Below, piece after piece: positions 46,598 through 53,299 of a stretch of 64,000 nt of DNA (within the stretch, counting starts at the first letter, position 1; each line of letters starts with the position of its first letter). The notes below the pieces were generated by a model. The model was given only the letters and a program-made list of their open reading frames with translations, was not told the DNA's origin and did not search any database. The stretch is from Phycisphaeraceae bacterium (GTDB lineage: Bacteria; Planctomycetota; Phycisphaerae; Phycisphaerales; UBA1924): the NCBI GenBank assembly GCA_026126305.1, contig JAHCJI010000005.1:124001-188000 (forward strand). Direction: 5' to 3'. A program made the position numbers and the translations under genes.

Positions 46598-47485
46598 ATG
46601 CACCACGCACCGCGTCCGCACGTTTCGGCGGCCATCGTCCAGTTGCGGATGACCGTGACCTGGTCTGCGTTGGCGGTGATCCTGGCGTCGGTCATCCAGA
46701 TGCTTTCGTTCTGTTTTGTACACTTTACGGACGTTCGCTGGACCACTCTTGAAACCCCTCCCGCTGCCCAGCAGTTGACGGTTGTCAGCCCCGAGACGGG
46801 CGTGGCCAAGGGTGGCCGTGCCGCCCGCGCTGGCCGCCAGGTTGTCTATGAGCCGACGCGGGTGCTGAGCCGCTGGGATGGGACCTTGCGGACATTTTCG
46901 GACGCATCGGCTTCGATTGGCCTGATCGCGGCCGCGACTCTGTGGATATCGGTTTTGCTGGGTGCGGTTGTGGCTGGTGGCGGGAGCATCCCTGGAGTGG
47001 AATCGGTTATCCGCGCGGCGACTTGGTCCACGGTACTTGGTCTCTCTGCGATCCCGCTGATCGTTCACTTGCCCGGATTGCCCTTGCACGGGACCTTCGT
47101 GAGTTACCAGACGATGCTCGGGGCCGCCGAGGGAGCGGAGCAGTTGGCCCCGGTCGCTTTGCTCGCTTCGCATCTTGCGTTGCCTTTGATTGGTGCCGTG
47201 CTTGCTGGTTACACGCTTCTGTGCTTCCGTGAGGGCGTGGAGGCTGGTGTGATCGTCCGTTCGGTCAGCGAGTTGGACCGGAAGTTGGACAAGGAGTTGG
47301 AGAGCATCCGCAGCAGCGGGATCTCGAGCCACCACGGACAACGTGTGGTGGGCGTTGTGGACCGCCCCCTGGGCGAGAGCGGGCCGAGCGAGAGCACGAC
47401 TGCGAAGTCCCGCTCTTGGGTTTCGGACCGGGACCGCGGGCTTGGGGAGAGTTCGCCCGGGAACCCGCTGCGTCGGCCGATGTGA
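46598..47485 (+). CDS. Polytopic membrane protein, unknown
   Basis: 295 aa, ATG 46598 with GGAGG 8 bases upstream. Four hydrophobic segments (WSALAVILASVIQMLSFCF, AAATLWISVLLGAVVAGGG, VLGLSAIPLIVHL and LIGAVLAGYTLLCF) alternate with short loops. The C-terminal about 60 residues are hydrophilic and Ser/Arg-rich (ELDRKLDKELESIRSS, probably coiled-coil, then a disordered tail). No family recognised. The coding strand is G/T-rich, unlike plus-strand genes to the left. Confidence 0.75.
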   Translation: MHHAPRPHVSAAIVQLRMTVTWSALAVILASVIQMLSFCFVHFTDVRWTTLETPPAAQQLTVVSPETGVAKGGRAARAGRQVVYEPTRVLSRWDGTLRTFSDASASIGLIAAATLWISVLLGAVVAGGGSIPGVESVIRAATWSTVLGLSAIPLIVHLPGLPLHGTFVSYQTMLGAAEGAEQLAPVALLASHLALPLIGAVLAGYTLLCFREGVEAGVIVRSVSELDRKLDKELESIRSSGISSHHGQRVVGVVDRPLGESGPSESTTAKSRSWVSDRDRGLGESSPGNPLRRPM

Positions 47486-47664
47486 GTCTGTGGCGCTGAT
47501 CGCGAGCCTTTGCGTTCCATTGATGCACAGGATCGGGATGTTGAAGTAGCTGGACTGGGCGAAGCCTGGTGTCGGGCTTGGCCTGTTCTTGTTCTCGTTG
47601 GCGATGGCGATGGCTTGAGCGCGGTCGATTTTACGCTTCGGGGTCTTGTGCTGGGTGGTTTGTG

Positions 47665-47686
47665 TATCTTGCATGTCCGCAAGATA
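47665..47686. repeat. Perfect 8-bp inverted repeat, probable operator
   Basis: TATCTTGC, six bases, GCAAGATA. It is centred on the start region of a minus-strand promoter and covers its -10 element. There is no T-run, so it is not a terminator. Confidence 0.6.
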
Positions 47687-47708
47687 CGGCATCGGCTTGC
47701 GGTGTCAA
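47681..47708 (-). promoter_or_regulatory. Sigma-70-type promoter
   Basis: Minus strand: consensus -35 TTGACA at 47703-47708, a 16-base spacer, and -10 TATCTT at 47681-47686. An ATG at 47672-47674 lies 6 bases after the -10, which would give a leaderless message. No confident gene follows: coding-like sequence runs to about 47485 without a stop. The rest of the 47486-47819 gap holds nothing else I can name. Confidence 0.6.
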
Positions 47709-47819
47709 GCGTGCGTTTGCGCATGACCGGCAGATAGCGCGCGGCTGTGGATATGTGTCGTCGATTTCTGAGAAATCTTGGATGAGAAGGGCCCGGGCTT
47801 GCGCCTGGGGCCTGTTGAC

Positions 47820-48779
47820 TTACCCGAATGGGAGGTGCTTGTTGACGACTTGGTGGAGGCGGTCGTGGTCGAGGTGGGTGTAGATCTCGGTGGTTGCGAT
47901 GCTGGCGTGGCCCAGCATTTCCTGGACGGCCCGGAGGTCTGCACCTCCGGTCATGAGGTGGGTTGCGAACGAGTGGCGGAGCATGTGGGGGTGGATGCCC
48001 TTGAGGCCGACGCTGTTTGCCCATCTTCGGACGATGACCCAGACGGCAGTGCGTTCGAGCGGCCTGCCGGTGCGTGAGAGGAAGAGCCTTCCTTGGTGCT
48101 TGTTGTCCATTGATGCCAGTTGTGGTCGGCATTCGAATCTATAACGAGTGATCCATTGGACGGCTGGGGTGCCCATGGGGACGAGTCGTTCCTTGTTGCC
48201 CTTTCCTCGGACGCGCAGGAGGGCTGCGTCTCGGAGAGGGTCGTCGTCTGCCAGGTCGCAGATCTCGCTGGCCCGGACGCCGCTGGCGTACATGAGTTCG
48301 AGCAAGGCACGGTCTCGCAGCCAGAGGGGTGGCCCCTTGGCGTTGGGTGTCGCGTGTGGGGCTTCGATGAGTTTCTCGACCTGTGAAGGCGAGAGGGTCT
48401 TTGGCAGTCTTCGCCACCGAGCGGGTCGCAGGAGCGGCTCGGTAGGGTCTTCGGCGAGGGTTCCTCTGGCATGGAGCCATCGGGAGAAGACACGGATGGC
48501 GGCCAGGTGCCTAGCAAGGCTTGCGTTGACGAGCTCGTGGTCTGCCGAGAGGCTTGCGAGGTGACCGGCGATGTGCCTTGGCTGGATGTTCTCGGGCTGA
48601 AGCACTGCCTGTGTAGCGAGGTGCTGGGCGAGGTCTCGCAGGTCTCTGGCGTATGCGATTCGGGTGTTGTGGCTCAGGCCGCATTCGACGCGGAGGAAGG
48701 TGAGGAAGCGTGTGATGGCCTGTTGGAAGGGTTCCGGGAGATCTTCGATGCCTGGGATGTCGTGCGGGCTTGTGGTCAC
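47820..48779 (-). CDS. Tyrosine recombinase XerC/XerD
   Basis: 319 aa, start GTG 48779 (no clear ribosome binding site). The N-terminal SAM-like domain contains [20 protein letters not shown]. The catalytic domain has the first Arg in [11 protein letters not shown], Lys in [23 protein letters not shown] (His-x-x-Arg), [13 protein letters not shown] and the tyrosine. It resolves chromosome dimers at dif. XerD-like length and motifs, but XerC versus XerD cannot be told apart. Downstream of the flagellin terminator, same strand. Confidence 0.92.
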   Translation of the reverse strand: MTTSPHDIPGIEDLPEPFQQAITRFLTFLRVECGLSHNTRIAYARDLRDLAQHLATQAVLQPENIQPRHIAGHLASLSADHELVNASLARHLAAIRVFSRWLHARGTLAEDPTEPLLRPARWRRLPKTLSPSQVEKLIEAPHATPNAKGPPLWLRDRALLELMYASGVRASEICDLADDDPLRDAALLRVRGKGNKERLVPMGTPAVQWITRYRFECRPQLASMDNKHQGRLFLSRTGRPLERTAVWVIVRRWANSVGLKGIHPHMLRHSFATHLMTGGADLRAVQEMLGHASIATTEIYTHLDHDRLHQVVNKHLPFG

Positions 48780-48810
48780 GATATGGATATCGGCGAAGTG
48801 GGGTTTGCAA

Positions 48811-48843
48811 GGAAAAGGCCCGCCCCAGATTGGGACGGGCCTT
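48811..48843 (-). terminator. Intrinsic terminator after the first flagellin gene
   Basis: On the minus strand an about 11-bp stem (AGGCCCGTCCC paired with GGGGCGGGCCT, one G-T pair, 5-base loop) is followed by TTTTCC, 39 bases after the flagellin stop. Confidence 0.88.
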
Positions 48844-48881
48844 CAAGGTGCTTTGCTTGTTGATCCTTCGGTTGGGAGGGA

Positions 48882-50432
48882 TTATCCCAGCAACTGGAGG
48901 ACGGACTGGGGCTGGCTGTTTGCCAGCGAGAGGATGTTGGTGGAAGAGGCGACGAGGATCTGGCTGCGCGTCAGGGACGCGGTCTCGGAAGCGAAGTCGG
49001 TGTCGCGGATGACCGAGTCTGCGGCGCGGGTGTTCTCGAGCGAGATGGAGAGGCTGCGGATGGTGGCACCGACGGTGTTCTTCTGGAAGGCACCCAGTCG
49101 GCCGCGGAGTGTCGAGACCTGCTCGATGGCCTCGGAGACGACCTTCTGTGCGGAGGAGAGGTCGCTGGCATCGGCGAGGTTGAGGCTCTTGCCCGAGGCG
49201 AGGTCGCCCAGGAAGCCGTTGGAGGAGTTGCCGAGGTTTCGGACTGCGACGTTGGAGATACCCAAGGAGACCTTGCCGGCGATGTCGACCTGGCCGGCGA
49301 GCTGGAAGTCTGCACCGCCGCCGGTGATCTGGAATGCGGAGTTGCCGGTGGTCCCGCCGTCGACGGCGCCGAGGGTCTGGGATGCCGAGGTGGAGAGGGT
49401 GATGTCGACGTCGAGGAAGTCGGTGTTGATGCGCAGGTCCTTGCCCTTGGCCACGGCCTTGACGCCGTTGATGGTTGCGGCGATGTCCTGGCCGAAGTCG
49501 CGGATTTCGTTGCTGGCGGCGGCAAAGGTGCTGGCCGCGGTACCTTGCACGGTGCCGAAGTCGTTGGCTTCGAGGTTGTAGATGCCCACGCCGCTGCCGG
49601 TGATACCGGCGTCGTCGAGGACCTTGATGGAGACGAACTCCCTGGAGCCGAACTCGTTGCTGACCAGCTTGACGCCGGTGGCGGCTGAGGCGGCAGCGAC
49701 TTCAGCGGTGACGCCCGTGACGTCGCTGAAGGAGTTGATGACGTCCGCGATCTGTGCGTTCGTGAGGCCCGAGCTGAAGCTGAACTCTCGGCTGCCGAGT
49801 CGGCCGGCGATTTCGATGCGGAGTTCGCCGCCGTCACCGCCGAGGTTGAGGGTACCGCCTGCGGACGCGACGGTCTGGAGGAAGAAGCCTGCCTGCTGTG
49901 CGGACTGAGTGACCAGGACGTTCACGTCGAGGTTCGTGGACTCGAATTTAGCACCGTTGACCTTGAAGTCTGTGACGTCGCTGACGACGTTCTGGGCTCG
50001 GTAGTCGAAGCTTCCGTTGAGGAGCTTGGTGCCCTGGAAGGACGTGGCCGAGGCGATGCGGTCGATGGTCTGAAGGATGGAGTCGACCTGTTGCTGGTTT
50101 GCGGCCTTTTCCTGTTCGCTGAGGCCGGCCTGGTTGGCGGTTGTCGTGAGGAGGCCCTGGAGTTCGTTGAGGAGGTTCGAGACTTCCTGGAGGCCGCCCT
50201 CTGCGATGTTGACGACCTGGTCGGCGCGTTCTGCGTTGCTGATGGCCGCGGTGAGTGCGGTGGCCTCGGCCCGGAGGTTTTCGGACGCGATGAGGCCTGC
50301 GGGGTCGTCCTTGCCTCTGTTGATGCGGGTACCTGTTGAGAGTCTTTCGAGGGACTGGCTGAGGTTGATGTTATTGAGGCCCAGAACACGTTGGGCCAGA
50401 AGCGACTGCACGTTTGTGTTGATCCGACTCAT
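48882..50432 (-). CDS. fliC: Flagellin, copy A
   Basis: 516 aa, ATG 50432 with GGAGG 9 bases upstream. The filament subunit. The N-terminal D0/D1 region (NTNVQSLLAQRVLGLNN, ERLSTGTRINRGKDDPAGLI) and the C-terminal D0 (SLENTRAADSVIRDTDFASE, ending in VLQLLG) are conserved. The central about 300 residues (from about 150 to 430) are unique Gly/Ala/Thr-rich sequence. There are no cysteines. Sequence similarity to copy B is limited to the two ends. Its long leader (282 bases to copy B) carries two hairpins and a GGA element over the ribosome binding site. Confidence 0.95.
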   Translation of the reverse strand: MSRINTNVQSLLAQRVLGLNNINLSQSLERLSTGTRINRGKDDPAGLIASENLRAEATALTAAISNAERADQVVNIAEGGLQEVSNLLNELQGLLTTTANQAGLSEQEKAANQQQVDSILQTIDRIASATSFQGTKLLNGSFDYRAQNVVSDVTDFKVNGAKFESTNLDVNVLVTQSAQQAGFFLQTVASAGGTLNLGGDGGELRIEIAGRLGSREFSFSSGLTNAQIADVINSFSDVTGVTAEVAAASAATGVKLVSNEFGSREFVSIKVLDDAGITGSGVGIYNLEANDFGTVQGTAASTFAAASNEIRDFGQDIAATINGVKAVAKGKDLRINTDFLDVDITLSTSASQTLGAVDGGTTGNSAFQITGGGADFQLAGQVDIAGKVSLGISNVAVRNLGNSSNGFLGDLASGKSLNLADASDLSSAQKVVSEAIEQVSTLRGRLGAFQKNTVGATIRSLSISLENTRAADSVIRDTDFASETASLTRSQILVASSTNILSLANSQPQSVLQLLG

Positions 50433-50437
50433 GCTGA

Positions 50438-50449
50438 CGATCCTCCGTG
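50438..50449 (-). promoter_or_regulatory. Candidate CsrA-binding site on flagellin A ribosome binding site
   Basis: CACGGAGGATCG on the minus strand, containing the Shine-Dalgarno sequence. Identical 12-mer at the same place in front of flagellin B. GGA within an ACGGA context resembles the CsrA recognition core. Confidence 0.55.
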
Positions 50450-50456
50450 AACCCGT

Positions 50457-50502
50457 GCGGGGTTTCTTCCCCGCCTGGGCACCACATCGGGGCATTGCCC
50501 CG
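50457..50502 (-). promoter_or_regulatory. Two hairpins in the flagellin A leader
   Basis: Hairpin 1 at 50457-50474: GCGGGG, 6-base loop, CCCCGC. Hairpin 2 at 50488-50502: CGGGGC, 3-base loop, GCCCCG. Both lie just upstream of the ribosome binding site, without T-runs. They could stabilise the message or position the GGA site. A 64-codon frame in this leader has no ribosome binding site and is not annotated. Confidence 0.5.
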
Positions 50503-50714
50503 CGCTGTGTCCGGTGCTGCTCTGGCTTCCATACCAGGGCTCTGCCCGGACTTCGCGTGATGGATCGTCGTATTCCGGAGGTGAATTCAGTCGGAGTTGA
50601 GTATTTCTGTCAGAAATGACCAAGAACGCCCACCGGTCCGGGGCAAACCGGGCCGTTGGGCGATCGATGAAGGTCCGATATGTGCTGTTTTAGGATTTGT
50701 TTGGTTTTTATGCG

Positions 50715-52274
50715 TTATCCGAGGAGCTGCAAGACGTTCTGGGACTGCTGATTTGCGATTCCGAGGATGGTCGTGCCCGAGGCGGCGAGGATCTGTGCCC
50801 TAGTCAGGAGGCTGGTCTCGGATGCAAAGTCTGCGTCTCGGATGGTGGATTCGGATGCGGTGAGGTTTTCGACGGCCAGGGCGAGGGATCGGATGTTTGT
50901 CTGGAGTGTGTTTCGTTCGAATGCGCCCAAGCGGCCTCGGATGATGGTGACCTCGTCGATGGCGGTGTCTGTGATACGGCTGGCGGCGGTGAAATTACCG
51001 CGTTGCTTGCTCTCGGCGAGGCTGTTCTGCCTTCCGGTCTTGAGCGATTCGAGGAACTCGAGGGTGTCATTGACCAGCGTTCCGCCGAGCCTGGTAGCGG
51101 CGACGGAATTGATGCCGATGTTGACTTGCTGCTGGGCGACGACTTCGGATCCGAGCTGGAAGAGGGATCCGCCTCCGGTGATGTTGAATGTGGTCGACTC
51201 GTTCGCCCTTGTTGCGAACTCTGCCGTGAGTGTGAGTTGGAGCGAGAGTTGCGAGGATGCGATGGAGATGTTGAGTCCGTCTCCGTTTGCCAGGGCTCCG
51301 TTGATGATGGCCTGGACGTCGCGTCCCTGATCTCTTTGTGCGACGAGGAGGTCGGTGCCGACGGTGCCCCATGGGAATGGGTTGTTCGCACCGATGGCCA
51401 GGTCGTCTACGAACTTGAACGTCTGCCAGGCTCCGCCCGCTGGTGGTGCGTTGAGCCGATCGACAGAGACGAACGACTTGGATCCGAATTCTGAGCTTCG
51501 GAATGCCAGTCCGCTGACGGGGCTGTTGTTGATGAGGTCTGCGATGACACCGGTGGATGGCGTGAGCCTGTTGATGGCGTCTCGGACCTGGGTGTAGGTT
51601 TGGCCTTGCGTGAACTCGAGGCTGACAACGCCCAGTGGTCCACGGACTTCGAGGACGGTCGTGGAGAGGATGGTGCCGTTGAGCGGATCTCCGGGTGTTG
51701 GAAGGTCTCCTCGGAGGTAGAGTCCGCCTTGTTGTGCGGAGTTGAGGACTTCGACCTGGACGTCGAGTGCGGAATCCTGGTTGAAACTCGCGGCCCGGAC
51801 GTTGGTCTTGGCAATGGCCGAGAGGGCGATGCCCGAGGTCTGGTACCCGAGTGATCCGTCCAGGAGTCGGAGGTCTCCGAAGCGTGCGGTGTCTGCGATG
51901 CGTGTGATGGAGTCGATGGCCGAGTCGATCTGCGCCTGGTTTGCGGCGATTTCCTCGTCCGAGAATGCACCGGTGTTGGCTGCCTCGACGACGAGTGCCT
52001 TGATGGAGTTGAGCAGTTCGTTGATTTCCGTGAGCGAGCCTTCTGTCGTCGCGATGACGGCGGAAGCTCTTTCGGAGTTTTTGATGCCCTGCTCTGCTCC
52101 TCGGATGTTGGAACGGAGCCTCTCGGAGATGATGAGTCCGGCTGGATCGTCCTTGCCTCGGTTGATTCGCAGGCCCGTGGAGAGCCTTTCGAGGCGGACG
52201 TCGAGTTCCCGGCTGGTCTTTGCGAGGTTGGACCTTGCGATCATGCTCGGGACGTTTGTATTGATGCGTGTCAT
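50715..52274 (-). CDS. fliC: Flagellin, copy B
   Basis: 519 aa, ATG 52274 with GGAGG 6 bases upstream. Conserved N-terminal (NTNVPSMIARSNLAKTS, LERLSTGLRINRGKDDPAGL) and C-terminal D0/D1 regions (ENLTASESTIRDADFASE, VLQLLG), with a unique central domain. It sits directly downstream of csrA, with a short leader (94 bases) that has two GGA elements. Either the two copies build a mixed filament, or one is minor. No terminator lies between B and A, so some read-through into A is likely. Confidence 0.95.
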   Translation of the reverse strand: MTRINTNVPSMIARSNLAKTSRELDVRLERLSTGLRINRGKDDPAGLIISERLRSNIRGAEQGIKNSERASAVIATTEGSLTEINELLNSIKALVVEAANTGAFSDEEIAANQAQIDSAIDSITRIADTARFGDLRLLDGSLGYQTSGIALSAIAKTNVRAASFNQDSALDVQVEVLNSAQQGGLYLRGDLPTPGDPLNGTILSTTVLEVRGPLGVVSLEFTQGQTYTQVRDAINRLTPSTGVIADLINNSPVSGLAFRSSEFGSKSFVSVDRLNAPPAGGAWQTFKFVDDLAIGANNPFPWGTVGTDLLVAQRDQGRDVQAIINGALANGDGLNISIASSQLSLQLTLTAEFATRANESTTFNITGGGSLFQLGSEVVAQQQVNIGINSVAATRLGGTLVNDTLEFLESLKTGRQNSLAESKQRGNFTAASRITDTAIDEVTIIRGRLGAFERNTLQTNIRSLALAVENLTASESTIRDADFASETSLLTRAQILAASGTTILGIANQQSQNVLQLLG

Positions 52275-52276
52275 CG

Positions 52277-52305
52277 CGATCCTCCGTGCGCGTCAGCCGC
52301 ACTCC
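52277..52305 (-). promoter_or_regulatory. Candidate CsrA-binding sites in the flagellin B leader
   Basis: CACGGAGGATCG (52277-52288) covers the ribosome binding site and matches flagellin A exactly. A second GGAG at 52302-52305, in ACGGAGTG, lies 17-20 bases upstream. Paired GGA sites of this kind are what a CsrA dimer binds in known hag leaders. Confidence 0.5.
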
Positions 52306-52368
52306 GTCGCGGCCTTCGTAAACTCACCCATGTGAACCGGTGTCTCGATGCGGAACGATTGGATTGGC

Positions 52369-52707
52369 TCAGGTTGATGCCTTGTTTCGTGGCTGGGGCC
52401 TGATGGCTGGCGGCGTGCCGTTGGTTGTTGCAGGAATGTCTCCTGCGATCCTGCCTGCGGGCTTGAGTGCGGCTCTCCTGCCCGGCCTGACGGCGGCGGT
52501 GAGTGCCGAGAACTCTGTTCCGTTGGCGTTTGCGGCCTTCTGGTTTTCGGCCTTGATTGCCTCGTAGACTTCCTTGCGGTGGACGGCCACTTGTGGTGGC
52601 GCGTTGATTCCGAGTCTGACCTTGTCTCCTCGGATATCGACGATGGTGATCTCCACGAGATCGCCGATCATGATTGTTTCGTCTCGTTGCCTGGACAGCA
52701 CCAGCAT
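52369..52707 (-). CDS. csrA: Carbon storage regulator CsrA with extended C-terminus
   Basis: 112 aa, ATG 52707 with GGAG 7 bases upstream. An RNA-binding translational regulator. Residues 1-48 are typical ([42 protein letters not shown]), including the RNA-contacting N-terminal strand and the second strand. The C-terminal about 55 residues ([20 protein letters not shown] onward) are a basic, low-complexity extension; most CsrA proteins are 60-75 aa. It lies between fliW and flagellin B, so FliW probably antagonises it. Confidence 0.94.
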   Translation of the reverse strand: MLVLSRQRDETIMIGDLVEITIVDIRGDKVRLGINAPPQVAVHRKEVYEAIKAENQKAANANGTEFSALTAAVRPGRRAALKPAGRIAGDIPATTNGTPPAIRPQPRNKAST

Positions 52708-52720
52708 CCGTGCGCTCCGT
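52705..52720 (-). promoter_or_regulatory. Candidate CsrA autoregulatory site at the csrA start
   Basis: The csrA start codon lies in CACGGATG, a close match to the CsrA core ACARGGATG, and ACGGAG is 6 bases upstream. Binding would block csrA's own translation. Confidence 0.45.
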
Positions 52721-52773
52721 GTGCCCCTTTTTTGGGCTGTTGGTGTGGGCTCGTTCCATGATCGCCACGGTTT

Positions 52774-53223
52774 TCAGGCTGTTGCCGCCTGGGGCTGTTC
52801 GACGCCGACCTGCATGATGGTGTGCCTGGTGGACCATCGCTTGTCGGCCAGGACGAGTTGCTGCCCGTTGAGGTTGATGGTGTTGATGAGCAGTGGTCCC
52901 TGGAGGTTGGCGGTCAGGACGTTGCCAACCTTGTTGACGATGACGAAGACCTGCGCGTCGTTGACGTTTTCGACGGCCAGTGCTTCGGCCTGCTCGGGGC
53001 GGATGGGGACCTCGTAGTCCTTGAAGAAGAGTGCTGGATCGGTGACAACGAATGCGAGTGCGGGCTCATCGACGGACTGCAACCAGAAGAAGCAGGCGTC
53101 CTCGCCCGGTTCGAGGAGGCAGTAGCGTCGATGGTCTGGGAATCCCAGGAGCCCTTGCGCGAAAGTCATGACCTTGTCGTCGGCGATCTCCACCACGCCG
53201 AATCGGGTCGTCTTGATCTGCAT
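52774..53223 (-). CDS. fliW: Flagellar assembly factor FliW
   Basis: 149 aa, ATG 53223 with GGAGGA upstream. FliW binds flagellin and CsrA. Family features are seen: TRFGVVEIADDKVMTFAQGL, GFPDHRRYCLLEPGED, FFWLQSVDEPALAFVVTDP, and the VNKVGNVLTANLQGPLLINT block. It is 66 bases upstream of csrA and 76 downstream of flgL, the standard order. By analogy with Bacillus it sequesters CsrA until flagellin is secreted. Confidence 0.95.
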   Translation of the reverse strand: MQIKTTRFGVVEIADDKVMTFAQGLLGFPDHRRYCLLEPGEDACFFWLQSVDEPALAFVVTDPALFFKDYEVPIRPEQAEALAVENVNDAQVFVIVNKVGNVLTANLQGPLLINTINLNGQQLVLADKRWSTRHTIMQVGVEQPQAATA

Positions 53224-53299
53224 GCCGTGTTCCTCCGGCCGGGCATTTGCCCACGTTGCTTCGAGTTCCAGTTCCTCATGATCCGATGTCGTCCCGGGC

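Noticed and set aside
47665..47686. The inverted repeat as an intrinsic terminator
   Set aside because: Only 8 bp with no T-run on either strand, and it overlaps a -35/-10 pair.
44915..47692. A 925-aa frame that would give MqnC a 449-residue N-terminal extension
   Set aside because: The extension is antisense of a membrane protein gene with a good ribosome binding site and transmembrane pattern. MqnC has its own GGAGG site at 46345.
47820..48779. The Xer recombinase as evidence for an integrated element or for dif
   Set aside because: It has chromosomal XerC/D motifs and no cargo, att repeats or phage genes nearby. The skew direction is that of an origin, not of a terminus.
50429..50623. 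A 64-codon frame in the flagellin A leader
   Set aside because: No ribosome binding site, runs into the flagellin start, and no family resemblance.
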